DNA from: Reyranella sp.
Lineage (GTDB): Bacteria > Pseudomonadota > Alphaproteobacteria > Reyranellales > Reyranellaceae
DNA: 64,000 nucleotides
Reading direction: 5' to 3'
NCBI RefSeq assembly: GCF_004297405.1
Contig: NZ_SCVC01000006.1
Coordinates: 620,001 to 684,000, forward strand
The translations under genes and the position numbers were made by a program. The notes beneath the pieces are model-generated. The model searched no databases and was not told where the DNA came from. It worked only from the letters and a program-made list of their open reading frames with translations. Positions 8,670 to 17,109 of the stretch are shown piece by piece. The stretch's first letter is position 1. Each line of letters opens with the position of its first letter.

Positions 8670-8776
8670 GAAACTCCTGAAAACTCGGAGGGATGCTGAA
8701 GCGTCAGTGTAGCGGATGGAGCGGTGCCCCGATATGGTAGGAATAGCAAGATAATTCAAGCATTTGGAGGAAGCGC

Positions 8777-9520
8777 ATGGGGCCTGAGTTATTCAAGGGA
8801 CGCACTGCGATCGTCACCGGCGGTGCGCGGGGAATCGGGCTGGCTTGCGCTGCGAAAATTGCTGCCGGTGGCGGCCGGGTGGCGCTGTGGGATCGCGACC
8901 TCGAACGCGCCAAGCAATCGGTTGCTGCGCTCAAGGGAGCGATTGCCGTCTCGGTCGACGTCACCAGCGAGGAGTCGATCGCCAAAGCGCTCGCCGCCAC
9001 CGAGAAGGACCTTGCCGCCCCCGACATTCTGGTCGCCAGCGCCGGCATCACCGGGCCCAACACGACGGTCGTGAACTATCCTGTCGACGCCTGGAGACAG
9101 GTGATCGACATCAACCTCACCGGCGTCTTCCTCTGCAATCGTGCCGTCGCAAGCGGCATGTCCAAGCGTGGCTGGGGTCGCATCGTCAACATCGCCTCGG
9201 TCGCCGGCAAGGAAGGCAACCCGAACGCCTCCGCCTACTCCGCGTCCAAGGCCGGCGTCATTGGCCTCACCAAGTCTCTTGGCAAGGAGCTTGCGACGAC
9301 GGGCGTGCTGGTGAACTGCGTGGCGCCGGCGGTCGTGAAGACGGAGTTGTTCAGCCAGATGACCGAGCAGCATATCCAGTACATGCTTTCCAAGATTCCT
9401 ATGAACCGCTTCGGCGAAGTCGAGGAAGTGGCCGAGATGGTGGCCTGGCTCGCGTCCCCGCTCTGCACCTTTGCGACGGGTTCGACCTTCGATCTCTCCG
9501 GCGGTCGGGCGACTTACTAA
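8777..9520 (+). CDS. Short-chain dehydrogenase/reductase (FabG-like)
   Basis: A 247-residue classical SDR. It has the cofactor-binding loop TGGARGIG (about 14-21), the structural motif ASAGITG, the catalytic Ser in NIASVAG, and YSASK near 154-158. The C-terminal part with FATGSTFDLSGGRATY is typical of 3-oxoacyl-ACP-reductase-like enzymes. A strong GGAGGA ribosome binding site precedes the ATG. Its stop codon overlaps the ATG of the amidase by one base (TAATG), so the two form an operon. Substrate cannot be assigned; the pairing with an amidase suggests a small catabolic unit acting on an amide and its hydroxy/keto product. Confidence 0.9.
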   Translation: MGPELFKGRTAIVTGGARGIGLACAAKIAAGGGRVALWDRDLERAKQSVAALKGAIAVSVDVTSEESIAKALAATEKDLAAPDILVASAGITGPNTTVVNYPVDAWRQVIDINLTGVFLCNRAVASGMSKRGWGRIVNIASVAGKEGNPNASAYSASKAGVIGLTKSLGKELATTGVLVNCVAPAVVKTELFSQMTEQHIQYMLSKIPMNRFGEVEEVAEMVAWLASPLCTFATGSTFDLSGGRATY

Positions 9521-10929
9521 TGAGCAACCTTCACGACCTCACCCTCACCGAGCTCTCCGCGGGCCTCGCGGCGAAGCGCTTCTCCTCCCGCGAGATCGTC
9601 GACGCGCTTCTCGCTCGCATTGCCAAGGCCAATGGCAAGCTGCATGCCTTCACAGAAATCTACGCCAAAGAAGCCTGCGCTCTGGCCGATGCCGCCGATA
9701 CGGCGCGGACATCCGGCTTTCCACTTGGCCCGCTGCACGGACTGCCGATTGCCTACAAGGATCTCTGCGATATCGCCGGGCGCGTCGGTACCGGCGGTTC
9801 CAAGATGTTCGAGGACCGCATCGCCAATATGACCTCCAACACCGTCGAGCGATTGACGGCCGCCGGCATGGTGCCGCTCGGCAAGCTGCACATGGTCGAG
9901 TTCGCCTTCGGCGGTTGGGGTACCAATCCGCTGATGGGCGCGCCGTGGAACCCGTGGGACCTTGGAACCCATCGCGTGCCCGGCGGTTCATCGAGTGGCA
10001 CTGGCGTCGCGGTCGCCGCTCGTCTGACGCCGGCCGGTATCGGTAGCGACACGGGCGGCTCGGTGCGCATTCCTTCTGCCTTCAACGGTCTCGTAGGCCT
10101 CAAGGTCACTTTCGGTCGTATCGGCCTCTCGGGCACGATGCTGCTAAGCTGGTCATTCGACTCGATCGGCCCGATGGCCCGCTCGGTCGAGGATTGCGCG
10201 CTGATGCTGAACGCCCTTGCCGCGCCTGATCCACGCGACCCGACGACCCTTGGTCAGCCGCTCGAAGATTTCACCGAAGCGGTACGGCCCGGCTCGATCG
10301 AAGGCATGCGCATCGCCATGCCCGACACCAAGCAGTTGCCGAATTTCATGCATGTCGATGTGGCCAAGGCCTGGCAGGCCGCTGCCCGCACCTTCGAGAG
10401 CCTTGGCGCTACAGTCGAGGCCGTGCGTCTGCCCGACTGGTTTTTCGACCTGTCGCGGCCCGCCGGCACGCTGATCGCCTCGGAGGCCTACTCCCTGCAT
10501 CGCGACTATATCGAGGACATGTCGAAGGCAATCGGCCCCGGCGTGCGGGCGCGGGCACAGGCAGCCAAAACCCTGTCGCCCGGCGCCTATGCCGAGGAGC
10601 TGCGCGCCCTGGAGGGCCGCCGCCGTGCTTTCGGCGAATGGTTCGCCCCGCACGATGCGATCCTGCTGCCGACGATGGCGATCCCGGCAATTCCGCTCTC
10701 GGAGGTCGACGAGACATCGCCAATCCCAGGCTTCCTGACCCGGCCCGCCAACTATCTCGGCCTGTGCAGCCTCGCCATGCCGTCGGGGCTTTCCGGCGGC
10801 CTGCCGGTTGGTATCCAGATCGTCGGCAAGCCATTCGCAGAACGTGACGTGCTGCGCCTGGGTAAAGCCTTCCAGGACGCGACGGACTTCCACCGCCGCG
10901 CGCCTGACCTGTCCGCTCTGGGGCTCTAG
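9520..10929 (+). CDS. Amidase (amidase signature family)
   Basis: A 469-residue member of the amidase signature family related to GatA. The Ser-cisSer-Lys triad is visible: Lys near residue 78 in LPIAYKDLCDIAG, the glycine/serine-rich GGSSSGTG near 155, and the nucleophile Ser in GSDTGGSVRIPSAFNG near 178. Length and C-terminal layout are those of free-standing amidases rather than the tRNA amidotransferase, and no gatB or gatC is nearby. The ATG overlaps the upstream SDR stop. Family members hydrolyse amides to carboxylates and ammonia, but the physiological substrate cannot be told from the sequence. Confidence 0.92.
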   Translation: MSNLHDLTLTELSAGLAAKRFSSREIVDALLARIAKANGKLHAFTEIYAKEACALADAADTARTSGFPLGPLHGLPIAYKDLCDIAGRVGTGGSKMFEDRIANMTSNTVERLTAAGMVPLGKLHMVEFAFGGWGTNPLMGAPWNPWDLGTHRVPGGSSSGTGVAVAARLTPAGIGSDTGGSVRIPSAFNGLVGLKVTFGRIGLSGTMLLSWSFDSIGPMARSVEDCALMLNALAAPDPRDPTTLGQPLEDFTEAVRPGSIEGMRIAMPDTKQLPNFMHVDVAKAWQAAARTFESLGATVEAVRLPDWFFDLSRPAGTLIASEAYSLHRDYIEDMSKAIGPGVRARAQAAKTLSPGAYAEELRALEGRRRAFGEWFAPHDAILLPTMAIPAIPLSEVDETSPIPGFLTRPANYLGLCSLAMPSGLSGGLPVGIQIVGKPFAERDVLRLGKAFQDATDFHRRAPDLSALGL

Positions 10930-10941
10930 CCGCCAGAGCCC
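10915..10941. terminator. Possible inverted-repeat terminator between convergent genes
   Basis: Two overlapping inverted repeats sit at the end of the amidase gene, one pairing GGGCTCT (10921-10927) with AGAGCCC (10935-10941) around a 7-base loop. There is no clear T run after it. It lies where the amidase and the convergent Bug gene end, so a bidirectional terminator role is plausible but weakly supported. Confidence 0.3.
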
Positions 10942-10947
10942 GGACGT

Positions 10948-11907
10948 CTATTGCCCCTTGCTCACCTCGGCCACGATCCGCTCCCAGCGTTGCCGGTCGC
11001 GCACGAGAAACGCCTCGAAGTCGCGCGTATCGAGGAAAGCAGTCTCCCCGCCAGCCTTAAGCGCGATAGCCTGTGCCTTCGGATCGGCTGTCGCTACCCG
11101 GGCAGCCTCCGCGACAGCTTGAACGATGGCAGGTGGCGTGCCGGCTGGGGCGTGCAGCCCGTACCAGCTCTCCGCGATCACGTCAGGATAGCCCGCTTCG
11201 CCTGTCGTCTGGACATCGGGAAGAAGCTGCGAGCGCTGCTCGCTGGCAACGGCCAGCGCCTTCAACTTTCCGCTTTCCAGCATACCCAGCACCGCGGCTA
11301 ATGGCGCGACACCCATGGCAAGCGTGCCATTGCCAAGATCCACCAGGAGCGGCGGTGTGCCACGATAGGGAATCTCGGTGAACTGCAGGCCGGTACGAAC
11401 TCGCAACATCCGATGCGCCATCGACTGAGGCGATCCCGTGCCGCCGGGAGCGATAGCCAGCCCCGGCTGAGCACGGGCCGCGGTGACGAAGTCGCCGAGA
11501 TTCTTCCAGGGCGACGTGCCATTCGCCATGAAAAGATTGTAGGTGCGAGTTAGGCCTGCAACCGGCGTGAACTCCGACGGCTTCCAGGCCAGCCCCGTCT
11601 CGATGAGCGGGTTGACCGTGAGGTACGTCGCGCTGGCCAGGAGCGTGTAGCCGTCTGGCTTCGCAGTGCCGACAATTGCCGTGCCGATGTTGGCGTTCGC
11701 GCCTGCGCGATTGTCGATTATCACCGGCTGCCCGAGCCGCTCGCTCATTATCGGCGCCAGCACACGCATCATGACGTCGACGCCACCGCCGGCCGGATAG
11801 GGCACGACGATGCGGATCGGCTGCTCGGGCCATTTGGCAAGAGCCGGATTTCCAAGAGCGGCAAGCGCGACGCACAGGGTCGCGAGAAGAAGAGAAGGAA
11901 GCCTCAT
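10948..11907 (-). CDS. Bug-family tripartite tricarboxylate transporter substrate-binding protein
   Basis: A 319-residue periplasmic binding protein. A signal peptide occupies about residues 1-24 (core LLLATLCVALAAL, then ALA). The mature start WPEQPIRIVVPYPAGGGVDVMMR and the segment IDNRAGANANIGT are diagnostic of the Bug/TctC family, which captures carboxylates and related small molecules in the periplasm. AAGGA precedes the ATG. It lies 8 bp downstream of the TauD-type dioxygenase gene, so the two are probably co-transcribed and its ligand may be the dioxygenase substrate. No TctA or TctB permease gene is in the window, as is usual for the many orphan Bug proteins. Confidence 0.93.
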   Translation of the reverse strand: MRLPSLLLATLCVALAALGNPALAKWPEQPIRIVVPYPAGGGVDVMMRVLAPIMSERLGQPVIIDNRAGANANIGTAIVGTAKPDGYTLLASATYLTVNPLIETGLAWKPSEFTPVAGLTRTYNLFMANGTSPWKNLGDFVTAARAQPGLAIAPGGTGSPQSMAHRMLRVRTGLQFTEIPYRGTPPLLVDLGNGTLAMGVAPLAAVLGMLESGKLKALAVASEQRSQLLPDVQTTGEAGYPDVIAESWYGLHAPAGTPPAIVQAVAEAARVATADPKAQAIALKAGGETAFLDTRDFEAFLVRDRQRWERIVAEVSKGQ

Positions 11908-11915
11908 TGCGTCCT

Positions 11916-12989
11916 TCAGCAGGGCTCGAGTGGAGCGGAGAGCGGTACGCCCGGTACTTCGATTCCGCCCGGACGGCCGCTGCGCGTCGCGCCGCGCACG
12001 TTGCTCGTGAAGCTGTCAGGCAGAGCCGGTCCATCCTCGCAGGCGAGCCACAGCCGCAACAGGTGACGCCGCCTCTCGGGCTCCGGCCAGTCCACGTAGG
12101 AGGTTCGCGAATGCAGAATCCAATGGTTGCATAGCATCTGGATGTCGCCGGGACGGAACTCCATCGAGAGATGGATCGTCGGGTCGTTGGTCAGGCCGTC
12201 GAAGAAGTCGAGCGCCTCCTCCTGGAGCGGAGTCAGTCGCGGCACTTCCGGCATGAGCTGTGCCTTGCGAATGGAGCTGCGCACATAGCGGGTGACCATG
12301 TGACCGTCGCAGGCCGAGAAGACCGGAACGCCGTAGTACGGCTTCAAGCCGCTGCCGATCTCGCCCCAGCGCGTGTAGTAGACGGGATCGAGGAGTGCCT
12401 GCGCGAGATCGGGGCGCCGGCGAAGCATCTCATTCCACACTGTCGTCGAACTCGCGATGCTCGACAGGCCTCCGGACTGCGGCGTCTGCAGGCAGAGCAA
12501 TCCCACCAGGTCCGAAGAATCCGTGTGAAAGTTCAGCCTGGCACTGGTCTGGTAGCCGCGCACCTCGGGATCGGCATAGTCCAGACCGAGATTGGCAACG
12601 TGGCCCAGAACATGGCCCTTGCCGTTCTGCGAGACCGCTTCGCCGAGATACAGCCCGATCCCCCAGAAGGCGGCGGCGCTTTCCCAGGGCGAGTATTCGG
12701 CCACCGGCAGGCCGCGCAGCAGAAAGAACCCCCGCCCGTCGAGAGTTTCGCGGCGCAGGCGGGCGAGCCGGCCTGCCAACCCGATGAGCGGAAACTGTTC
12801 TCGGCCCAGCTCCTGCAACGGCAGCCCGCTCTTGCGCGCCACGTCGAGTGCCGCCCGCAGCTCCTGACGGTCGGAGTCGGTCAGCTCATGGCGCCAGTCA
12901 GTAAGCTTCGCCTGCTCCGGACCGTACCAAGCCTGCGGCGTGTGAATCTCCGAAACGGCATCCTGCACAACGGCAGCAGTCTGGGGCAT
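11916..12989 (-). CDS. TauD/TfdA-family Fe(II)/2-oxoglutarate dioxygenase
   Basis: About 357 residues. The Fe(II) facial triad is visible as His-x-Asp in FHTDSSD (about residue 155) and a distal His in NHWILHSRTSY (about 291), followed by an Arg-rich segment for 2-oxoglutarate. An N-terminal region before the core is typical of the longer TauD-related branch. I placed the start at the ATG at 12989 because GGAG lies 7 bases upstream; an ATG at 13001 and an open frame to 13079 are alternatives. Such enzymes hydroxylate amines, sulfonates or phenoxy acids. It shares a transcript with the Bug protein downstream and has a 15-bp palindrome about 114 bp upstream of its start. Confidence 0.88.
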   Translation of the reverse strand: MPQTAAVVQDAVSEIHTPQAWYGPEQAKLTDWRHELTDSDRQELRAALDVARKSGLPLQELGREQFPLIGLAGRLARLRRETLDGRGFFLLRGLPVAEYSPWESAAAFWGIGLYLGEAVSQNGKGHVLGHVANLGLDYADPEVRGYQTSARLNFHTDSSDLVGLLCLQTPQSGGLSSIASSTTVWNEMLRRRPDLAQALLDPVYYTRWGEIGSGLKPYYGVPVFSACDGHMVTRYVRSSIRKAQLMPEVPRLTPLQEEALDFFDGLTNDPTIHLSMEFRPGDIQMLCNHWILHSRTSYVDWPEPERRRHLLRLWLACEDGPALPDSFTSNVRGATRSGRPGGIEVPGVPLSAPLEPC

Positions 12990-13102
12990 TTCAGTCTCCA
13001 TCCCTTGCTTGCTGAATTCTTCTTTATCCAGCCAAGGCTGCCATGGCTGACCACGACAGCTAATGGGCTGCAACTTCATCGGAACAGCAATGAGATGTAG
13101 AA

Positions 13103-13117
13103 GTCCGTATTACGGAC
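13103..13117. promoter_or_regulatory. Perfect 7-1-7 palindrome, candidate operator
   Basis: The sequence GTCCGTATTACGGAC has two perfect 7-base arms around a central T. It lies in the gap between the TauD-type gene (start 12989) and the end of the lyase pseudogene (13146), where the dioxygenase promoter should be. The size and symmetry are those of a dimeric regulator site, for example of the IclR or GntR families, but no such regulator is encoded nearby. Confidence 0.5.
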
Positions 13118-13145
13118 CTTTCTTGTTCTCCCAGCGATACGCTGT

Positions 13146-14068
13146 CTAATCTCGCTGTGGCATGCCTTGCGGCACGACCGTCTTCACGATCGAGGCATCC
13201 AGTGCCTCGTACTCGTGGTAGCCGATCGTGTCGTAAAGCTCCTGGCGGGTCTGCATCTGGTCCACGACCTTCTGCGTGCCACCATCCTTCTGGAGTGCAG
13301 CGAACACCCGCTCCTGAGCCTTGTTGGCGGCCCGCAACGCCGAGACCGGCCAGATCACCATGCGATATCCCATCGCCTCGAACTCACTCGCCGTAAAGAA
13401 CGGCGTGCGCCCGAACTCGGTCATGTTGGCCAGGAGCTTCACGCCGGGCATGGCCTTGGCGAAGGCGCGGAACATGTCGGCGTTGGTCAACGCCTCGGGA
13501 AAGATCGCATCGGCACCGGCCTGCAGGTAGAGCCGCGCCCGGGCCACCGCGCCGTCGATCCCTTCGCTGGCCGCTGCATCGGTGCGGGCAATGACCACCA
13601 GGTTGCGTCGCGCCTTGGCGGCGGCTGCGATCTTGGCAGCCATGTCATGCGCGTCCGCCAGCTTCTTGTTGTTCAGGTGGCCACATTTCTTGGGAAGAAT
13701 CTGATCCTCGATATGGACGGCGCCCGCCCCCGCCTCCTCGAAAGACCGCACCATGTGCATGACGTTAGCGCTTCGCCATAGCCGGTATCGCCATCGACCA
13801 GCACAGGCAGGCCCGAGGCACGCGCGACCTGACGGATGAAAAAGCAGACTTCGTCGATCGTGATCACGCCGAGATCGGGCAAGCCCATCGACGACGACAT
13901 GGCGGCACCGGAGAGGTAGAGCGCCTCGAAGCCGGCCCGTGCCGCCTGGAGGGCCGCGATGCCGTTGTGCGTGCCGGGCATGCGCAGGATCTGCGGTCGG
14001 TCCAGGAGTGCGCGGAAACGGACGCCGGCAGGCTCGCTCGGAAGATCGGCGGCGACGAGATACGGCAT
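13146..14068 (-). pseudogene. Isocitrate lyase / methylisocitrate lyase superfamily gene with a one-base frameshift
   Basis: Read continuously, the product would be about 307 residues of the ICL/PEP-mutase superfamily. The first frame (from ATG 14068, with GGAGGAGAC before it) gives a normal N-terminus with LSGAAMSSSMGLPDLG and VLVDGDTGYGEA. The frame is then lost around 13764-13768, and the rest of the barrel (NVMHMVRSFEEAGAGAVHIE, PKKCGH, and the C-terminal half) continues in the neighbouring frame. Inserting one base between GCT and AACG restores the expected GYGEALNVMH. The KKCGH motif is the lyase signature rather than that of PEP mutase. It is the last gene of the thioesterase-DUF1007-NicO-EamA run. 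It is either a recent pseudogene or a sequencing error. Confidence 0.85.
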
Positions 14069-14098
14069 GTCTCCTCCTCGGGTGTTTTTCAGGATTGT

Positions 14099-14989
14099 TC
14101 AGGACCTCTGAGGCCTGCGACTTTGCCAGCCGACCATAAGGCCCGCCCCGATGATCACAGCCGTTCCCAGCCAGGTGTAGAAATCGGGAACTTCGGAAAA
14201 CATGAGGTAGCCGACGATCACCGAGCCGATCATCTGTGTGTAGTTGAACGGCGCCACGAAATTCGCCGAAGCGTAGGTCATGGCCTTGGCCACGCAGTAG
14301 TGCCCCAGCGCGCCGAAGACGCCTAGCGAGCAGAGCAGCGCCCAATCATTCCACGACAGCGGCATCTTCCAGACGAAGGGCAGCCAGATCGACATGATGA
14401 TGGCGCCCAGCAGCACGCTGTAGAAGATCGACGTCGCAGGATGGTCGGTGCCGGCCAGTCGCCGGATGAGGATCTGGTAGACCGCATAGCAAATGGCGCT
14501 GCACAGCAGCAGCAACGAGGCCCATTGAAAGACGGCACTTCCTGGCCGGATGACGATCAGCACGCCGCTGAACCCCACGATGACGGCAGCCAGTCGGAAC
14601 AGCGTGATCCGCTCGCCCAGCATTGGCCAGGCCAGCAGGACCACGGCCAGTGGCGCCACGAAGGTGACGGAGATCGCCTCGGCAACCGGAATCGACTTCA
14701 CCGCCGAGAAGAAGAACAGGGTCGAGAGCAGCATCATGATCGAGCTCACAAACTGTGTGCCGATCCGCCGTGTGCGCAACAGTCCTAGCCCCATACGCGG
14801 CATGAAGACCGCCGCGACGAGCACGAGATGCGAGACGATGCGGAACCAGACGATCTGCTGCGGCTCGTAGGTGGCGGCGAGCAGCTTCACCAGCCCGTTC
14901 ATGATCGGAAACAGGGCGCAGGCGGTGCACATGAAGAGCACGCCGAGTAGCGGCCGCGACGATCGGCTGGGCGCCCCGCTGGTGGCCAC
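14099..14989 (-). CDS. EamA family (DMT) transporter
   Basis: A roughly 296-residue integral membrane protein with about ten hydrophobic segments arranged as two EamA repeats. Examples are IVSHLVLVAAVFM early, FVAPLAVVLLAWPMLGERI at the end of repeat one, and FNYTQMIGSVIVGYLMFSE near the end of repeat two, each with the helix-Glu pattern of drug/metabolite transporters. The start is uncertain: I use the GTG at 14989, nine bases past the stop of the nickel exporter gene; the frame is open further upstream. Substrate is unknown. It shares a strand and tight spacing with nickel/cobalt export genes upstream and the broken lyase gene downstream. Confidence 0.85.
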   Translation of the reverse strand: MATSGAPSRSSRPLLGVLFMCTACALFPIMNGLVKLLAATYEPQQIVWFRIVSHLVLVAAVFMPRMGLGLLRTRRIGTQFVSSIMMLLSTLFFFSAVKSIPVAEAISVTFVAPLAVVLLAWPMLGERITLFRLAAVIVGFSGVLIVIRPGSAVFQWASLLLLCSAICYAVYQILIRRLAGTDHPATSIFYSVLLGAIIMSIWLPFVWKMPLSWNDWALLCSLGVFGALGHYCVAKAMTYASANFVAPFNYTQMIGSVIVGYLMFSEVPDFYTWLGTAVIIGAGLMVGWQSRRPQRS

Positions 14990-14997
14990 CTTGGGCC

Positions 14998-15948
14998 TCA
15001 GCGCAGGAAGCGTTCGAGAGAACCCAGAAGCAACGTGCCCGCCGTCGCGATCACGATCAGGGAAGCCGCAATCGCCGTGAAGCGGCCGATTTCCTGGGAA
15101 CGGCCGTCGGCGATGATCAGCCGATGCGCGACCATCGACGCCATACCGATGCCGGCCAGGGTGATGGCCATGCCGAGCGCGATGGCAATCACGCCGACCA
15201 CGCCGGCCCAAATCACGTCGAGGGCGATCGACAGCAGGATCACCACCAGCGCACCGGCGCAGGGCGCGATGCCCGCCGCCGTCAGCAGCAGCCAGCCGGC
15301 AATTGTTCGCTGCGGCGCTTCGTGACCATGATTATGGTGGTGGTCGTGGCCGCCGTGATCGTGATGATGGTGATGTCCATGATCATGGCCGTGCCCGTGA
15401 TCATGCCCATGGTCGTGATCTCCATGTGCGTGTTCATGCAGCCGGCCGGTGATGCCGGCCCATAGACGCCAGATGCCGATCAGCAGGATCAGCACATAAG
15501 ACACGGTCTCGACGTTGCGCACTTCCCGCAGGGCACTGAGAAGTCCGACGGTCGAGGAGAGCTTGAGCGCGCCGGCCAGGAGCAATGCCGCCAGCGTATG
15601 CGTGAAGGCAATCCAGGCGCCGGCAAAAATGCCCTCGATCCAGGCACGCGGCTTGCTGCTGTCCAGGAAGTAGGCCACCACGACGGCCTTGCCATGGCCC
15701 GGTCCCAGCGTGTGCACCACGCCGTAGCCGAAGCAGACCGTCACCAGGGTCCAAAGGGCGAAGGAGCTGCTACCCGACTTGATGTCGCGCAACGAGCCAG
15801 AGAGCACCTGCTGGATGCGACGCTGATACTCCGCCGAATAACGCGCCAGGTCCGCGACACTGTCGCTGAACACCAGGGCGCCGATCAGGGCGGCGAGCAA
15901 CAGCAGGCCGACCCAGAGGAACGGCGAGCGCAAAGCGGCGGTCTTCAT
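14998..15948 (-). CDS. NicO/RcnA-type nickel/cobalt exporter
   Basis: About 316 residues of the NicO family. The signature HTLGPGHGKAVVVAYFLD lies in an early membrane segment, and GIAPCAGALVVILLS marks the later one. About six membrane helices are evident, split by a cytoplasmic loop (about 168-207) with more than 20 His alternating with Gly and Asp, a metal-binding feature of RcnA-like exporters. The ATG at 15948 overlaps the stop of the DUF1007 gene (ATGA); an ATG at 15960 is possible. DUF1007 proteins are the usual periplasmic partners of NicO transporters, supporting a metal efflux (or, less likely, uptake) role at the inner membrane. Confidence 0.92.
   Translation of the reverse strand: MKTAALRSPFLWVGLLLLAALIGALVFSDSVADLARYSAEYQRRIQQVLSGSLRDIKSGSSSFALWTLVTVCFGYGVVHTLGPGHGKAVVVAYFLDSSKPRAWIEGIFAGAWIAFTHTLAALLLAGALKLSSTVGLLSALREVRNVETVSYVLILLIGIWRLWAGITGRLHEHAHGDHDHGHDHGHGHDHGHHHHHDHGGHDHHHNHGHEAPQRTIAGWLLLTAAGIAPCAGALVVILLSIALDVIWAGVVGVIAIALGMAITLAGIGMASMVAHRLIIADGRSQEIGRFTAIAASLIVIATAGTLLLGSLERFLR
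15326..15445. repeat. His-codon-rich low-complexity tract inside the nickel exporter gene
   Basis: The plus strand shows a run of ATG/GTG/CATGATC-like units, which on the coding strand is a chain of His, Gly and Asp codons. It encodes the metal-binding loop of the NicO protein. Repeats of this type can slip, so loop length may vary between strains. Confidence 0.7.
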
Positions 15949-16619
15949 GGGAGCTGGCATGTCACGAGATCGGCAAACACGGGATAGCCTCTTATGAACT
16001 CGGCCTTGTAGGTCGGGTGCTTGGCCAGCATGCAGCCGGCCGGGATCGAAGCCTTGTCGACCTCGATGCGGATAAAGTCATCGGGATCGAAGGTCGCAAT
16101 CGACACGGTCTTGCTGGGCTCGGGCAAAGCAAACCGCATGACGTAGACGAGATTACGTGCCCCCTGCTTGCGTGGCGGCTCGGGCTTGTTGGCCTGTTTG
16201 TTGGGCGGCATCGCCATGCCGGCATTGTCCCCTGCCGAGCGGTCCCAATCCGGCAAGGTGAAGCTCGCCGGATCGTCCACGCGGGCTGAGAATTGCGACA
16301 CCTTGGACGGACGGAAATCCTTGCCGCCGGTACTGACCCAGCTCATGAACCCGACCTTCTTCAGTTCCGGCATCATGTCGTCCGACAGGAGCTTGATCTC
16401 GCGGGCGGAGAACTTGCCATCCTTGTCCTCGTCGATCAGCGGGATTTCGACCTCGCTCGAGAAGGGATCGAACCGCCATTCGATCTCGACGTGCGTATAC
16501 TTGCCGTCCTTGGCGACCACGCGCACGAGCTGCTGCACCCAGAGGTGTGGATGCGCCATCGCGGCAGCCGGCAGCAGCACGGCAACAAGCGGAAGGATCA
16601 GGGCGAGCAGCCGCCTCAC
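15945..16619 (-). CDS. DUF1007 family exported protein (NicO partner)
   Basis: A 224-residue secreted protein. The signal peptide (RRLLALILPLVAVLLPAAAMA) is followed at once by HPHLWVQQ, the conserved mature N-terminus of DUF1007 proteins, which places two His near the processed end. A short acidic loop DEDKDGKFS (about 60-70) resembles an EF-hand calcium or metal loop. The start is a GTG that overlaps the stop of the thioesterase gene (GTGA), and its stop overlaps the nickel exporter start, so all three are translationally coupled. DUF1007 genes occur almost always beside NicO exporters, where a periplasmic metal-handling role is suspected; the mechanism is not established. Confidence 0.88.
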   Translation of the reverse strand: MRRLLALILPLVAVLLPAAAMAHPHLWVQQLVRVVAKDGKYTHVEIEWRFDPFSSEVEIPLIDEDKDGKFSAREIKLLSDDMMPELKKVGFMSWVSTGGKDFRPSKVSQFSARVDDPASFTLPDWDRSAGDNAGMAMPPNKQANKPEPPRKQGARNLVYVMRFALPEPSKTVSIATFDPDDFIRIEVDKASIPAGCMLAKHPTYKAEFIRGYPVFADLVTCQLP

Positions 16620-17002
16620 GCCGTCACGTCCTGCGGCACCGGGCGTGGCTTGCCGTCGTTGTCGATCGCCACGAACACGAAGGTGCCGTGGGTGACGCGC
16701 AGGTCGGTTTCGTCGTGGCGGCGATGCACGACCGTTTCCAGTGTGATGGTGATCGAGGTCCGGCCGACCTTCACGACATCCCCATAGATCGACACCATAT
16801 CTCCCACTTTGATGGGCTGGACGAAGGTCATGGCGGTGATCGCCACCGTCGCCACCCTGCCCTTGGCCCTGCGAGCTGCCAGCGCGCCGCCTGCAATATC
16901 CATCTGCGACAGCACCCAGCCGCCGAAAATATCGCCATTCCCGTTCATATCGGCGGGCTGTGGCACGGTCCTTACAATCGGATCGCGGCGACTTTCGGAC
17001 AT
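16616..17002 (-). CDS. Acyl-CoA thioesterase, hotdog fold (YciA-like)
   Basis: A 128-residue hotdog-fold protein. The segment NGNGDIFGGWVLSQMDIAGG is the YciA/BFIT-type active-site region, with Asn and Asp at the usual positions, followed by the central strand VATVAITAMTFVQPIKVGD. Family members hydrolyse acyl-CoA thioesters to free acids and CoA in the cytoplasm. ATG at 17002 has GGGG upstream; a TTG directly before it is ignored. It is the first gene of the minus-strand run leading to the DUF1007/NicO pair and is divergent from parE across a gap of about 107 bp. Confidence 0.9.
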   Translation of the reverse strand: MSESRRDPIVRTVPQPADMNGNGDIFGGWVLSQMDIAGGALAARRAKGRVATVAITAMTFVQPIKVGDMVSIYGDVVKVGRTSITITLETVVHRRHDETDLRVTHGTFVFVAIDNDGKPRPVPQDVTA

Positions 17003-17109
17003 CAAATCCCCACCGGATATGGTTGATTTCAGGTGATTTTGCTACCATACCCATGCGCTACCGGCCATCAAGCGATCCCCTCGCGCGGCCGCGAAACAAA
17101 GAAGCAGGC

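Noticed and set aside
12171-13100. Plus-strand open frame opposite the TauD gene
   Set aside because: Shadow; low-complexity Arg/Ala/Gly composition and no motif.
13764-13768. Programmed frameshift in the lyase gene
   Set aside because: No slippery run or stimulatory structure seen; a simple one-base loss explains it.
15326-15445. Short tandem units that could suggest a repeat array
   Set aside because: They are His/Gly/Asp codons inside the NicO exporter gene, not CRISPR repeats with spacers.
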